Notes: generated from the letters alone by a model not told the origin. A stretch of DNA of 64,000 nt from Paenibacillus hexagrammi (GCF_021513275.1 NZ_CP090978.1:806001-870000); one strand, 5' to 3'. Positions 47,280-59,101 are shown, numbered from the stretch's first letter. Made by a program: numbers and translations.

Positions 47280-48962
47280 TTACAATTTAAATTTGCTAAG
47301 TAAAGCAGACAATTCTTCGGCCATTCGCGTCATGGATGCAGCTGAAGCCGCCATCTCCTCCATGGAGGCCTGCTGTTCTTCAGTGGCCGCAGCAGTTTCT
47401 TGTGAGGAGCTGGCCCATCTGATTGAACTTGAATTGACACTCTCCAGCATACCCGCAATGTGGACAGTTCCGGTAGCCGCCTGCTCGATGGCGGTGGATA
47501 CCTGCTGCATCCGATCGGCTGCATGGGTGATAGAGCTATCGATCGTAATGAATGATTGATTGACCGCATTCACCTGCTCCAAACTCACAGCGACCATGTG
47601 TGTTCCCTGCTCCATGGATTTCTCGGCAAGGAGAGTTTCTTCGCGAATCGAAGAGACCAGTTCATTGATTTTAGACACAGATTGCGACGATTGCTCAGCT
47701 AATTTGCGTACCTCACCCGCCACTACGGCAAAGCCTCTGCCCATTTCTCCGGCTCGGGCTGCTTCAATAGAAGCGTTAAGCGCAAGCAGGTTGGTTTGAT
47801 TGGAGATGTCTTGAATGAGCATCACGATGCTGCCGATTTCTTCGGAGCGTTCCCCGAGCTTGCGAATGACTCCCGCCGTCTCATGAACAGTTTGATTAAG
47901 CACTTGCATTTGGCTGAGCACTTCATTTGCAGATGAAACCCCGTTCTTGGAAAGAGAGGTAGCCGACTCTGATAAGCTGGCCGCCTGCTGACTGTTTGCA
48001 TTAATTTCCTGCATGCCGTTATTCAGTCGTTCGGTTATGTCCATGGCCTGCTCGGATTGCCGCATTTGATCTTCTGAAGCTTCAGCGACTTGCTGGGCGG
48101 AAGTGGAGATTTGCTCCATGGCTTTATTGGATTCTTCCACACCTGCCATCATTTGCTCCGAGGAGGCGGCTACGTGGCTGGCGGTTGTTCGTGCCTGCAG
48201 CAAAAGAGTCTGCAGCTTCTCGACCATCAGGTTATAAGCACCGGCAACCGCACCGATTTCGTCCTTGGATGTAAGGTCTATGCGTACGGTTAAATCGGCA
48301 TCGCCGGAAGCGATATCCTGAAGCTGATCAGCGACTCTGCGTAGGGGGCGGAGCGTTCGTATCATGATGAGTCCAATAACAGCTGCAATTAGCAGTGTGA
48401 ACAACAGCACTACCATAATTTCGGTTCTTTGTGCGGAAGTTCTTGCATGAATAATGTCAATTTGTGCGTTCAAATCACTTTCCAATTGCTTCATCTGATC
48501 ACTGATCACGGGGTCCAGCTCTTTGCGGGCATTACGTTCATCTCCCAGATGAATGCGTGAGGCTTCAGCTTTATTACCCTTGGCAGCCGCGGATAGAACT
48601 AGATCACTGGCGCTCAGATAGGCTTGATAATTCGTGTTCAATTTTTCTCGAAACTCAGCTGTTTGCACATCGCTTACGGAATCCAATTCTTTGAGCAGCT
48701 TGGAAGTATCTTCTCGCTTACTCAAGATTTCATCCCGATAACCGGTGTCGCCCGTCAGCAGCAGCGCCCGCTCATCATTGGACATTCCTGCTAAACGGAA
48801 TTGAATGGAACGGATGACATATCGTTGTTCTTCCTGCTGATTGATGACATGGTTATAGTCTTTTTCCGTTAATTGGTTTTGTACGAACATGGCGAGGCTT
48901 AGAGCAATACTAAGTCCTGCCAAAGAGGCGACTGCAGTCAAAACTTTTGTTGTTATGCGCAT
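47280..48962 (-). CDS. Methyl-accepting chemotaxis protein
   Basis: A 560-residue chemoreceptor: first membrane helix (about 8-28), a ~155-residue extracytoplasmic four-helix sensor ([21 protein letters not shown]3-like), second helix ([20 protein letters not shown]), HAMP domain, and a signalling domain with the conserved hairpin tip containing [20 protein letters not shown] and [16 protein letters not shown]. It acts through CheA/CheW; ligand unknown. Divergent from the sugar-importer genes. Confidence 0.95.
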   Translation of the reverse strand: MRITTKVLTAVASLAGLSIALSLAMFVQNQLTEKDYNHVINQQEEQRYVIRSIQFRLAGMSNDERALLLTGDTGYRDEILSKREDTSKLLKELDSVSDVQTAEFREKLNTNYQAYLSASDLVLSAAAKGNKAEASRIHLGDERNARKELDPVISDQMKQLESDLNAQIDIIHARTSAQRTEIMVVLLFTLLIAAVIGLIMIRTLRPLRRVADQLQDIASGDADLTVRIDLTSKDEIGAVAGAYNLMVEKLQTLLLQARTTASHVAASSEQMMAGVEESNKAMEQISTSAQQVAEASEDQMRQSEQAMDITERLNNGMQEINANSQQAASLSESATSLSKNGVSSANEVLSQMQVLNQTVHETAGVIRKLGERSEEIGSIVMLIQDISNQTNLLALNASIEAARAGEMGRGFAVVAGEVRKLAEQSSQSVSKINELVSSIREETLLAEKSMEQGTHMVAVSLEQVNAVNQSFITIDSSITHAADRMQQVSTAIEQAATGTVHIAGMLESVNSSSIRWASSSQETAAATEEQQASMEEMAASAASMTRMAEELSALLSKFKL

Positions 48963-49188
48963 AGCTGCTTATTTACCCTCCCGAATATTTATATCAGTTA
49001 CTCTTCTTCCATTATATCGGTTGTTTTGTCGAAAAACATCAATAAAAGTCGTAATTTGTTTCATACCTGTTAAATGCTTCCACTGCAAAGATGTAAAAAT
49101 AGTATTGGATTTGATCAAAATACCGTCATCATGCTGTGAAAAATTTTTTTATAATGAGAACATATCAATACACGACGAGGTGAAAGGT

Positions 49189-50124
49189 ATGGAACAACAA
49201 GCTGCAGCAGTGAACGCCAAGGTCACTACCCGCAAACGTTCCCGTTCCCTGCAAAAAGGGGAGACGTTGGCAGGATTCCTATTTGTCAGTCCTATGCTGA
49301 TTGGAGTAAGCGTGCTGATCTTGCTGCCTATTCTGGCGACGATCGTACTCAGTTTCGCAGATTGGAACTTTGTAGCAGGTTGGAACGGCATCAAGTGGAC
49401 AGGATTTGAGAATTTTCAAAAATTATTTCACGATATGCAATTTATTCGCTCGGTCCGCAATAACCTGGTATTTTTGCTGGCTGTGCCGATTTACATGATC
49501 ATTTCGATGATACTTGCGATCTTGATCGACAAGTATGTGTACGCCAAGAGCTACTTCAAAATTGCCTACTTTATGCCTTATGTATCCAGTATCGTAGCGG
49601 TAGCGGTCGTGTGGCAGGTGCTGTTTCAGCCATCGTATGGACCGATTAATGAGTTTCTGAAATCGATCGGGATCAGCGACCCGCCGAAATGGATTGCAGA
49701 TCCGAACTTTGCGCTTATCTCTATCATGATGATTACCGTTTGGACTTCGATTGGATTTAACATGATCATCTATATCGCAGGATTGCAATCTATACCGAAA
49801 GACTTGTATGAAGCTGCGGATATCGATGGAGCGAACACTTGGACCAAATTTACGAAGATTACGTTTCCGATGCTGTCTTCAACTTCGTTCTTCCTTCTGA
49901 TTACGGGAATTATCTCAACGTTTAAAGTGTTTGATATCATTGCCGTTCTAACACAAGGCGGACCAATCGGTTCCACCTCCATGATGGTATGGTATCTCTA
50001 TGATACAGCTTTTGTGAACTTAAAAATCGGATATGCCTCTTCGATGGCTACCGTCTTACTGCTCTTCGTCCTTCTTATCACATGGGGGCAATGGGTTGCG
50101 CAGAAGAAATGGGTTAATTATTAA
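49189..50124 (+). CDS. ABC sugar transporter permease 1 (UgpA/LplB type)
   Basis: A 311-residue inner-membrane subunit with six helices; family signature EAADIDGANTWTKFTKITFP (EAA loop). It should import oligosaccharides with the second permease and the binding lipoprotein downstream; the ATPase is not in the window, as is common for this class, which shares an MsmX-type ATPase. The frame is open from 48889, but GAGGTG (49177-49182) identifies the ATG at 49189. Confidence 0.92.
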   Translation: MEQQAAAVNAKVTTRKRSRSLQKGETLAGFLFVSPMLIGVSVLILLPILATIVLSFADWNFVAGWNGIKWTGFENFQKLFHDMQFIRSVRNNLVFLLAVPIYMIISMILAILIDKYVYAKSYFKIAYFMPYVSSIVAVAVVWQVLFQPSYGPINEFLKSIGISDPPKWIADPNFALISIMMITVWTSIGFNMIIYIAGLQSIPKDLYEAADIDGANTWTKFTKITFPMLSSTSFFLLITGIISTFKVFDIIAVLTQGGPIGSTSMMVWYLYDTAFVNLKIGYASSMATVLLLFVLLITWGQWVAQKKWVNY

Positions 50125-50157
50125 TAGGGCTGATTGAGCCAAGAAAGGAGAGCCGCA

Positions 50158-50997
50158 ATGAATTCTACAACACTAGAACATATCCGCAAGTCTATCATTA
50201 CGCTGATTATGTTTGCCGGAAGTATTTTGTTCTTAATGCCGTTCATTTGGATGATTGTGACCTCATTCAAAGCGGAGTCGGAGGTATTCGTATATCCGAT
50301 GCAATGGATTCCGCATGAATGGAGGGCCATTGAGAATTATAAAGAAGTGTGGCTGGGAGAGAGCAAGTTCTACTTATATTACTGGAACTCGATCAAGGTT
50401 GCCGTTCTCACAACACTGATTTCCTGTCTGATCTCATCACTGGCAGCTTACGGCTTTTCCAAAGTCCAATTTAAAGCAAGCAAGTGGTTGTTCCTGATTG
50501 TACTTGTCACCTACATGATTCCGACACAAGCGGTTTTGGTGCCGCAGTTCATTTTATACCGTGCGATCGGTTTGTTCGACAGCCATCTGGGCTTGGTCGC
50601 GCTGGGCTGCTTCAGTGTACTGGGGACATTCATGCTGCGCCAATTCTTTATGGGACTGCATAATGATTACATTGAATCTGCCAAAATCGATGGAGCGGGT
50701 CATTTCAAAATCTTTTATTTCATCGCTCTGCCGCTAGTCAGACCTGCTGTTGCTACTTACGCGATTCTTCGCTTCATTTGGACATGGAATGATTATCAGA
50801 ATCCGCTGATTTTCATTCGCTCTGAGAAATTGCTTACTCTGCAAATTGCTATCCAAAAATTCACTTCCATGAGCGGCGAGTTCTACTCCCTGATTATGGC
50901 TGGTACCGTGTCTGCCATTCTTCCTTTGATCATCGTGTTCATCATTGGACAGAAGAGTGTCATCGAGGGTATTGCCGTTGGCGGTGTGAAAGGCTAA
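50158..50997 (+). CDS. ABC sugar transporter permease 2 (UgpE/MalG type)
   Basis: A 279-residue permease partner with six helices and the EAA motif ESAKIDGAGHFKIFYFIALP. The C-terminus IEGIAVGGVKG is characteristic. The frame opens at 50134, but AAAGGAG before the ATG at 50158 indicates the start. It is 33 bp downstream of permease 1. Confidence 0.93.
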   Translation: MNSTTLEHIRKSIITLIMFAGSILFLMPFIWMIVTSFKAESEVFVYPMQWIPHEWRAIENYKEVWLGESKFYLYYWNSIKVAVLTTLISCLISSLAAYGFSKVQFKASKWLFLIVLVTYMIPTQAVLVPQFILYRAIGLFDSHLGLVALGCFSVLGTFMLRQFFMGLHNDYIESAKIDGAGHFKIFYFIALPLVRPAVATYAILRFIWTWNDYQNPLIFIRSEKLLTLQIAIQKFTSMSGEFYSLIMAGTVSAILPLIIVFIIGQKSVIEGIAVGGVKG

Positions 50998-51112
50998 TAG
51001 CGAATAAAGTCAAAATATTTGCAAAACAGTCAAATTACGATCATGAGGTTTCTAGCAGTAACCTATATAATCTGAACTATGAACAGAGCAAGATAAACTA
51101 AGGAGGGTTTCT

Positions 51113-52510
51113 ATGAAAAAGAAATTATGGTCCAGTGTAGTCGCTTCAGGTCTCGTACTTAGTGTCGTGGCGGGCTGCAGCTCCGCACCGTCGAATAACA
51201 GCGCTTCCACACCGGCGGCTACTGGCGGTCAAGCGACGTCAGCATCCAAAGAACAGGTAAATCTTCGACTCTATGCATTTGACGGTAGGGATACAACGTA
51301 TAACTGGACGCCAACGATCGCAGCTTTTGAAAAAGCGAACCCAGGAATTAAAGTAGAGCTTGTGGGCTTGAGTGAAAAAGGCGATACCCAAGAAGCAACG
51401 AAAAAGCTTGACTTGGCTGCTGCTTCCGGCGAAACGATGGATATCGTGATGTTCAGTGACCCTGCGAGCTATGCACAGCGTGTAAACCTGGGTATGGCTG
51501 CCCCTATTGATGAGTTCATCGCCAAGGACGGCAATTACAAAGAAGAAGAAGAGTACAAAGTAGATACTCACCTCAACGGCAAAGTGTATGCGCTTCCTGG
51601 TAAATTCAACCCATGGTATGTCCTTCTGAACAAGGATCATCTGGATGAAGCAGGACTGAAAGTACCTACGGATTGGACTTGGGACGATTTCGCAGATTAT
51701 GCGAAAAAACTGACGAAAGGCGAAGGAACCTCCAAACGTTACGGAACATACTTCCACGGTCCTCAAAACGGCGGTTGGCTGGAATACTTGAAACTGGCTA
51801 TGGAAAACCAACCCCAGGATTCCGATATTCTGAAAGCAGACGGAACTTCCAACTTGGATAGCCCTAACTTCAAGAAAACGCTTGAGCTTCGTGTCAAAAT
51901 GGAGAAAGAAGACAAATCCGCGGTTCCTTACGCAGATATGATTTCCCAGAAACTTGCTTACCGCACACAATTCTTTAACCAATCCGCTAGTATGCTGGCC
52001 ATCGGCAGCTGGATGAATACAGAGCTTGGCGGAACGGAGAAGGTACCTTTGAACTTCAACGTAGCTGTAGCTCCATTCCCTAAAAACAACGCGAGCGATC
52101 CGATCGGTTACACGCCTGTGACAACAGACTTCGTATCCGTAGCGGCTAGTTCCAAGCATAAGGAAGAAGCGTACAAATTCGTTCGTTGGTACACAACGGA
52201 AGGTCAGCTTGTTCAAGGTAAGAACGTTCCATCCTGGAGCAAAGTGAAATCTGAGGACCTGACTAAAATCATCGATACGATTCTAAGCGCTACGAAAAAC
52301 CCTGAAAAGGTCGACAAGGCTTCTTTGATCAAGACGCTACAAGTATCGAAAGCATCTCAAATGGTTCCTGCAGCTTCCTATCAAGCTGAAGTTTACAAAG
52401 CGCTGAACGAAGAGTTCGAGAAGCTGATCTTCGGCAAACAGGATATCGATACAACGGTGAAAAACTCTCAAGATCGCACGAATCAGATTATCGCCGCAAA
52501 CAAAAAATAA
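51113..52510 (+). CDS. Extracellular sugar-binding lipoprotein of the ABC importer
   Basis: A 465-residue solute-binding protein with a lipoprotein signal (lipobox VVAGC, Cys about 22) followed by a Ser/Thr/Ala linker and an ABC sugar-binding domain (family 1). Aromatic-rich stretches (KFNPWYVLLNKDHLDEAGLK, PTDWTWDDFADYAKKL) are typical of oligosaccharide binders. AGGAGGG precedes ATG 51113. The cluster's lyase and GH88 genes suggest that the ligand is a unsaturated uronic-acid oligosaccharide. Confidence 0.94.
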   Translation: MKKKLWSSVVASGLVLSVVAGCSSAPSNNSASTPAATGGQATSASKEQVNLRLYAFDGRDTTYNWTPTIAAFEKANPGIKVELVGLSEKGDTQEATKKLDLAAASGETMDIVMFSDPASYAQRVNLGMAAPIDEFIAKDGNYKEEEEYKVDTHLNGKVYALPGKFNPWYVLLNKDHLDEAGLKVPTDWTWDDFADYAKKLTKGEGTSKRYGTYFHGPQNGGWLEYLKLAMENQPQDSDILKADGTSNLDSPNFKKTLELRVKMEKEDKSAVPYADMISQKLAYRTQFFNQSASMLAIGSWMNTELGGTEKVPLNFNVAVAPFPKNNASDPIGYTPVTTDFVSVAASSKHKEEAYKFVRWYTTEGQLVQGKNVPSWSKVKSEDLTKIIDTILSATKNPEKVDKASLIKTLQVSKASQMVPAASYQAEVYKALNEEFEKLIFGKQDIDTTVKNSQDRTNQIIAANKK

Positions 52511-52523
52511 TTTGGTATACTGA

Positions 52524-52566
52524 TAGAAATATGGGGCGGCTAACAACTGCCCCATATTTCTATTTT
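52524..52566 (+). terminator. Hairpin between importer and sensor-kinase genes
   Basis: A 14-bp perfect stem (52524-52537 with 52549-52562) is followed by TTTTA. It probably reduces, but need not abolish, transcription from the highly expressed binding-protein gene into the regulatory genes. Confidence 0.72.
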
Positions 52567-52578
52567 AAGGGTTAGGGG

Positions 52579-54413
52579 TTGCTTTTCATGTGGAACCGTA
52601 TTCGTAGCGCGTTCACCTTTCGGTCGATTCGATACAAGCTGATGATAGCTTCGCTTGCGTGTATTCTGCTGCCTGCAGCGTGTTCTCTGTATTTTTATAA
52701 TTATTGGACGCAGGATGCGGTCAAGAAGCAAGCCACCTCCAATGCACAGGAATCCCTGATGCTTGTGAATCAATTGGTGACAGGCATGATCAAAAATATG
52801 CTGAATATCGCCAACTACGTGCAATCCAACACACAATTCAGCACCTATTTCAAAATCGTACCTAATGAGCACGGTTCCAATGAAGCGGACATCTACGACA
52901 GGTTCCGGGAAGAAAACAGGATTACGGAGCAATTGGAGAATATCGGTACATGGACGGATCGCTTTTATGTCACGATTCTGCTGGCCGACGGGCGATACTT
53001 CACGAACTACTCGCAAGCTGACTATAATCCTCTAAATTTCTATAAGGAAAGCTGGTTTCCCGAAGTGGAGAGGCTCAAGGGATTCCAGTCTTATTGGACA
53101 GGTCCGACTCCGGCCGTGTTCCAGCAAGATCAGCTTGATCATCCCAGTCCTTATCAAATTTCGGTCGTAAGAACCATACGGAATGGGGACCAATCCATTC
53201 TGGGCTATGTGATAGTCACGGTGATGGAGAATCAGATTCATCAGATTTTTGACAAGCTGTCGACGGAGGAGGAAGTGATGATTGTTGACCGCAGCAATCA
53301 TATCGTATCCCATCCCGATCCGAAGATGGTTGGAACAACGTATGACTATTCCAGACTTAATGAACGGAATCAAGCGTCGAGCATTGTACCCATAGAGGGA
53401 GAGAATTATCTCATCACGGAACAGATGCTCTCCTTCACAGATTGGCATCTGGTTTATCAGCAGCCTTATAAGAAAGCGATCGTGAATATAAGCACCATTT
53501 TTAATAAAGTTCTCAGCTTTCAATTGATATTTTTCTTGATTTTTTTACTGCTTCTCTTGTATTTACTCAGTACGTTTACCAAGCCGCTGGTACTTCTTGG
53601 GCGGGCGGCTACCAAAGTTCAGAAGGGCAATCTGCTGATCCGAACGGGTATTCATGGACAGGACGAGGTAGGGAGGCTCGGATTTTCATTTGACCAGATG
53701 CTCGATAAGATTAATGACATGATTCATGAAGTGTCGGACACACAGTCCCGAAAGCGGAAGGCGGAGCTGGCGATGCTGCAAGCGCAGATTAACCCGCACT
53801 TTCTTTTCAATGTGCTGAACTCGATTCGAATGAAGGTCATGCGCCGCGGGGATCAGGAAAGTGCGGAGATGATCGGCTCTTTATCCAAGCTGCTTCGAAT
53901 GACGGTAAGCCAAGACAAAGACGTGATCACCCTGCATGAGGAAATCGATCTGCTTGGAAGCTATGTGAGTCTGATGAATATGCGTCAGAAGGAAGAAGCG
54001 CAGCTGGTTTGCGATGTGGATTCTAATGCCTTTTTAGTAAAGGTTCCGCGCTTTTTTTGCAGCCGATTATCGAGAATGCCTTGATTCATGGATTGAACCG
54101 GAGCGCTGGCATGATTGAAATTCGTGTAACGCTGGAGAATAAAATGCTGCATCTGACGATTAAAGATAATGGAACAGGCATGTCGGTCCAGCAAGTAGAG
54201 GCTTTAAAGGCCAAAATCAGTTCAAGTCCCCCACCGGATTCCGGCCAGGAGGATCTAGGCGGCGGCTTCTCCGGCATTGGACTGCGAAATGTATTCGAAC
54301 GGATGAAGCTCACCTTCGGTGATGGATTCCGGTTGGATGTCATTAGCAATCCAGGCGACGGCACCTGCATTGTCATGAAGATTCCGTATCGAGAGGAGGC
54401 AGAGGATGTATAA
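52579..54413 (+). CDS. YesM-type sensor histidine kinase (frameshifted)
   Basis: A membrane kinase of about 610 residues: first helix (about 23-43), a large extracytoplasmic Cache-like sensor, second helix (QLIFFLIFLLLLLYLLSTF), HAMP, His-kinase domain with LQAQINPHFLFNVLNSIRMK (phosphorylated His), and ATPase N and G boxes (QPIIENALIHGLN, DNGTGM, GGGFSGIGLRNVFERM). The frame breaks inside the T7 run at 54052-54058; one more T restores PRFFLQPIIENALIHG. It pairs with the overlapping response regulator. Confidence 0.88.
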
Positions 54414-56020
54414 GGTTATGTTGGTTGACGATGATTATCCGGTTATTGAGCTGCTGTCAGAGGCGATTCCTTGGGAGGAGCTCGGCCTCCGCCTGATCGG
54501 TACGCATGATAACGGTTTGGATGCCTGGGAGCAAGCGCGCATGGATTTGCCGGATATTGTCATTACGGATATCGGAATGCCCAAGATGAATGGATTGGAG
54601 TTTATCGGTTTGTTAAAAAAAGAGAAGCCGAATGTACGTGTTGCCATTCTCTCCTGCCATAGTGAATTCCAGTTTGCCCAGCAGGCGATGCGCATGAACG
54701 TACAGGAGTACTTATTGAAGGATACGCTTAACCCTGTTGATTTGGAGAGGCTGCTTGGTCAATTTAAGGAAAGCTTAGATACGGAACAACAGGTTAGCGG
54801 TCAACAATCCCGTCTCCTGCATATGGTCGATGAAACCAGGGAAGTGCGTAAAGAACAGTGGATTCGCAATTTTTTGCATCAACCGGTGTTATCCCCTCAG
54901 GAGTGGAGAAAAGAAGCGGCTTCCTATGGTTTGCTGGAAGAGGGAAGCTCTTGCATTGCAGCCGTGGGACGGGTCGAGTCGTTTCGCCAAGCCAAGCTGC
55001 GGTTCCTATCTGTACAAACCTTGCGCTTCGCCATCAACAACGTGCTCGAGGAAGTTATGCAGTCCTTGCACATACAAGGTCTTCACATCGGCTACGGGTC
55101 CAAGGAATCCATCCTGCTGTTCTCTTACCGTCCCGACCTGAAAACGAATGTCTATGACCAAATCGCTATTGCGCTGAAGACGATTCAGGAGGCTCTTCTT
55201 AAAACACTGAAGCTTCAAATGAGCTTTGTGATTGGAGACAGCGCAGACAGTCCTGAAGAGCTCAAGGCCAAGCTGCTTCCACTACTGGAGAACGATGCGC
55301 AGCGGTTTTATCAGATTCCGGGCTCGATGATCCGCAAGAAAGCTTCTAAGCCTGCAGAAACAGGGTCAGGATCTGTTTACTTTTTATGATCAAGCCAGTT
55401 CTGAGTTCCGGGAGCTTCTGATTGTCAAAAAATCGGGAGAAGATGAAATCCGAAGTGCTGTTGAAGCTTGGATGGATCGAATTAGCGATGGCGAATACCC
55501 ACCGGAAACCGTGAAGGACTGGATGCTTAAGCTCGTGCTCGATATGAAGCTGAAGCTTCAATCCAGGCAAATTACCCGTTCCGCTTATACGGCGGATACG
55601 CTTCACAAGGAAATTATTGATATTGACTCGCTCTCCGAGATGAAGGCATGGCTGTTCGAGCATTTGCGGGCGGTTGTAGATTGGACCGGCAAGGCGAGCG
55701 CGAGCAATCTGCGTCCGGAGGTCGCGGAGGCTTGCAAATATGTATCGCTGCATCTCGATAAGAGAATCAGTCTGGAAGAGGTGTCGGACCATCTGTTCCT
55801 CAACCCGAGCTATTTCAGCAGGCTCTTCAAGAAAGAAATGGGAGAAACCTTCATTGAGTACATCACTCGTATGAAGATGGAACGAGCGAAGGAGCTGCTT
55901 GATCAAACAACTCATTCTGTCGGTAAAATTTGCGAGCTGCTCGGCTATGACAATCAGAGTTATTTTATTAAAATTTTCAAGACTCATTCCGGCGTGACGC
56001 CTCTGGAGTACCGGGGGTAA
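54406..56020 (+). CDS. YesN-type AraC response regulator (frameshifted)
   Basis: A regulator of about 538 residues: receiver domain with phosphoacceptor Asp in DIVITDIGMPKMNG, a central linker region, and a C-terminal AraC/XylS DNA-binding domain (ISLEEVSDHLFLNPSYFSRL, then FKKEMG, and VGKICELLGYDNQSYFIKIF). The first frame stops at 55389; the next begins near 55360 in another frame (KQGQDLFTFYDQA). One base too many around 55351-55362 explains the break. It overlaps the kinase gene by 8 bp and presumably activates the importer and degradation genes. Confidence 0.88.
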
Positions 56021-56090
56021 AAGTTGAATGGGCTTCTATCGGCATCGAATAGATATAGGCAACTAACAGTTCCCAAGAAGGAGACTCTTT

Positions 56091-57961
56091 ATGTTTGCAG
56101 AGCATAGTGACATTGGCAGTGGCATGAAAGGCTTGCTGCCGGTCAGCGCCGAATTTCTGCTTTCCACAGCGGACTCTAGGGATTATTGGCGGACGCTGCG
56201 CTGCTCATCCCCTCATGAGGCTTTGATCCGAGAAATCATAGAGGAAGGAGAGCGGTTGCTGCTTGAACCGGTTCCCGAGTCTTCCTATTCGCTATTTAAG
56301 CTTTTTGAAGAAAACGGAAACAGGCTTGCTTTCGAGAAGGTCTATTTTGATCGAAGACGGAGACTGACGACGTTTGGTCTGCTGACTCTGCTGGAGCCGG
56401 AGAATGAGCAGTACCGCGATGCCCTTCAGGACATCATTTGGTCGGTATGCAATGAATATTCCTGGTGTCTCCCTGCACATCTCAGAGGAAGTCTGGAGAC
56501 AGACGGTTCGTTTGATAGCGGGGATGAATCTGTTTGGGGGAGAAAGCAGCGGAGGACACATATCGACTTGTTTGCGGCGGAGACTGGCTTTACGCTCAGC
56601 GAGCTGTTGAACTTGGCGGGAGAATCCCTGCCTCCTCTGCTGCGCAGCCGGATTCAGGAGGAGGTTTCCCTCCGTTTATTCAGGCCGTATCTGCAGCATG
56701 GCCCTTACCACTGGGAAGATGCGGAGCATAACTGGGCGGCAGTATGTGCCGGCTCCATTGGCGCAGCAGCTCTGCTGCTCCTTGAAGAGGGAGAGAAGCT
56801 GACGGAGATCATCAGCAAGGCTCTGGGCAGTATGGAATGTTATTTGAAGGGCTTTGGCGAGGACGGAGCCTGTCAGGAAGGAATTGGCTACTGGAACTAC
56901 GGCTTCGGATATTTCACTTATTTTGCCGATTTGCTTCAGAAACGGACTTCGGGAAGAGTGAACCTTTTCGATCAGGGTAAGGTGCACCAAATCGCGCTCT
57001 TTCAGCAAAAAAGTTATTTAACCGGTGATTTGACCGTTAATTTCTCCGATTCATCGCAGTACACACGCGTACACCTTGGACTGTCGCATTACTTGTCGCA
57101 GCTTTATCCGGATGTGGCTCCGGCCCCTGCCGAGTTGCGCGCTCCGTTCACGGAGGATCATTGCGCGCGGTTCGCTCCGGCGCTGCGGAATCTCATTTGG
57201 GCGCAGCCTGCGCAGGAAGTCCCACATGGGGGGCGGCTGACTATTATCTCGATCATGCTCAGTGGCTTGTATCCCGGAACGTAAGCACACAAGGCGAATA
57301 TGGCTTTGCCGCTAAAGGAGGGCATAACGATGAGCCTCATAATCATAATGATGTGGGACAGTTCATCCTTGCCTGCAGCGGAGAGGCCTTTATCGCAGAT
57401 TTGGGCAGCGGGGAATACACAGCGGGCTACTTTGGCGCGGAGAGGTATACGTATGCCTGCAATAGCTCATTAGGGCACTCTGTACCTATCATTAATGGGT
57501 GTTTGCAAGAAGCGGGGCAGGCTTATAAAGCGGTTGTACAGAATGTGGAACTGACGGAGGAAGCGGATGTGTTCGAGCTCGATATAGCCGGAGCTTACAC
57601 AGTGCCTCATTTGCGGCAGCTTGTAAGAAGATTCGTTTGGCACAAGTCCGAGAAGCCAGTGCTGGAGCTAGTTGACACGTATGCGTTTACAGCCGAGCCG
57701 CAAAGCATCGTGGAGCGTTTTGTAACAAGAACCGAGCCTTTGCAGGAATCGGCAGGCACTATTGTCGTTCCAGGAAGTAATGGGCAGAGCCTTCGGATTC
57801 ATTATGACCAGGATGCGATTCATCCTGTGATTGTTCCATCCGTGTATAGTGATCATTTTGGAGTTCCAACCCCGTGGTATGCGATTGATTTCAGTGTTAA
57901 GCAGCCTGCGGAGACGACCGTCGTTTCAGTGCGCTTTGAATATATTCATGAATCTATATAA
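56091..57961 (+). CDS. Heparinase II/III-like polysaccharide lyase (frameshifted)
   Basis: A protein of about 623 residues: an N-terminal alpha/alpha toroid (WSVCNEYSWCLPAHLRG, HNWAAVCAGSIGAAAL, YWNYGFGYFTYFADLL) and a heparinase II/III beta-sandwich domain (GGHNDEPHNHNDVGQFIL, FIADLGSGEYT). It lacks a signal peptide, so it acts on imported oligosaccharides. The frame breaks at the G6 run 57228-57233; one more G restores the reading across HGGAADYYLDHAQW. It cleaves uronic-acid-containing glycans by elimination, and its unsaturated products suit the GH88 enzyme 18 bp downstream. Confidence 0.85.
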
Positions 57962-57979
57962 GGTCAAGGAGATGCGAAG

Positions 57980-59101
57980 ATGCATAATTGGGTAGAGGGA
58001 GCATGGCAAAAGACGTTAGAGAAGGTAGAGCGGACCAGCCAGCGTATCGGTTCACAATTTCCTCATGCAAGCAATGGAGGAACGTATGTATTGGAGCAGC
58101 CTTACTGGTGGACGGCCGGATTCTGGCCGGGAATTTTATGGCTCCTGCACAGCGAAAGCGGTAATGAGCGCCTAAGGAAGCTGGCCGAGGAGTGCGAAGA
58201 GACGCTCGATCAGGTGCTGCACGATTATTATCGCCTTGATCATGATATGGGCTTTATGTGGACGCTGACCAGCATAGCGAATTACAAGCTGAACCAGGCG
58301 CCAGAATCTAGGCGCAGAGCATTTTTGGCAGCCAATCTGCTGGCTGCGCGCTTTAACCTGCAAGGCCGCTACATTCGCGCGTGGAACCCTTGGAGAGAAG
58401 GAGAGGATAACGCCGGCATTGCGATCATCGACTGCTGCATGAACATGCCGCTGCTCTTCTGGGCGTCGAAGGAAAGCGGAGATCCCCGCTATCGGCACAT
58501 CGCAGAGGCTCACTTGGACACGGTTGTTGAGCATTTTATCCGTCCGGACGGTTCGGTGTATCATATCGTGAATTTCGACCCCGTCACTGGAGAGCGCATC
58601 GAAGGACTTGGAGGTCAAGGGTTCGCGCCTGAGTCCGGTTGGTCAAGAGGCACAGCGTGGGCGCTGTACGGCCTCACCCTGGCTTATCATCATACGGGGA
58701 AAGAGACCTATCTGGCCGCAGCCAAGCGCGTTGCCCACTACTTTATTTCTCAACTGCCCGAAGATCATGTGCCGCACTGGGATTTCCGACTGCCGCCTGA
58801 AATTACCAAGTACCGCGACTCCTCTGCAGGATCATGTGCCGCAAGCGGACTGCTTCTTTTAGCCGACAAAGTACCTGCTGTAGAGAGTGAGGTATACCGG
58901 AAAGCCGGTGAGCGCATCCTGGAATCGCTGTACACGAACTATGGAGCTTGGGATGATCCAGCGGAAGAAGGCCTCATCCTGAATGGAACGAGCCACTATC
59001 CGGAAGGGAAAAATATTGATGTGCCGCTGATTTACGGCGACTACTATTTCGTCGAGGGCTTGGCCCGCCTCAAGGGCGCGAAGCTGATCTTCTGGGAGTA
59101 G
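57980..59101 (+). CDS. GH88 unsaturated glucuronyl hydrolase
   Basis: A 373-residue cytoplasmic enzyme of glycoside hydrolase family 88, which removes 4,5-unsaturated uronic acid from lyase products. Family features: PYWWTAGFWPGILWL, HDMGFMW with one catalytic Asp, AIIDCCMNMPLLFWASKE with the other, and GWSRGTAWALYGLTLAY. AAGGAG precedes ATG 57980. With the upstream lyase, importer and two-component system it forms a utilization cluster for a glucuronate- or iduronate-containing polysaccharide. Confidence 0.92.
   Translation: MHNWVEGAWQKTLEKVERTSQRIGSQFPHASNGGTYVLEQPYWWTAGFWPGILWLLHSESGNERLRKLAEECEETLDQVLHDYYRLDHDMGFMWTLTSIANYKLNQAPESRRRAFLAANLLAARFNLQGRYIRAWNPWREGEDNAGIAIIDCCMNMPLLFWASKESGDPRYRHIAEAHLDTVVEHFIRPDGSVYHIVNFDPVTGERIEGLGGQGFAPESGWSRGTAWALYGLTLAYHHTGKETYLAAAKRVAHYFISQLPEDHVPHWDFRLPPEITKYRDSSAGSCAASGLLLLADKVPAVESEVYRKAGERILESLYTNYGAWDDPAEEGLILNGTSHYPEGKNIDVPLIYGDYYFVEGLARLKGAKLIFWE

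Noticed and set aside
48889-49188. N-terminal 100 residues of the open frame before permease 1
   Set aside because: This stretch overlaps the chemoreceptor gene on the other strand and has no ribosome site; the ATG at 49189 has one and gives the family's normal N-terminus.
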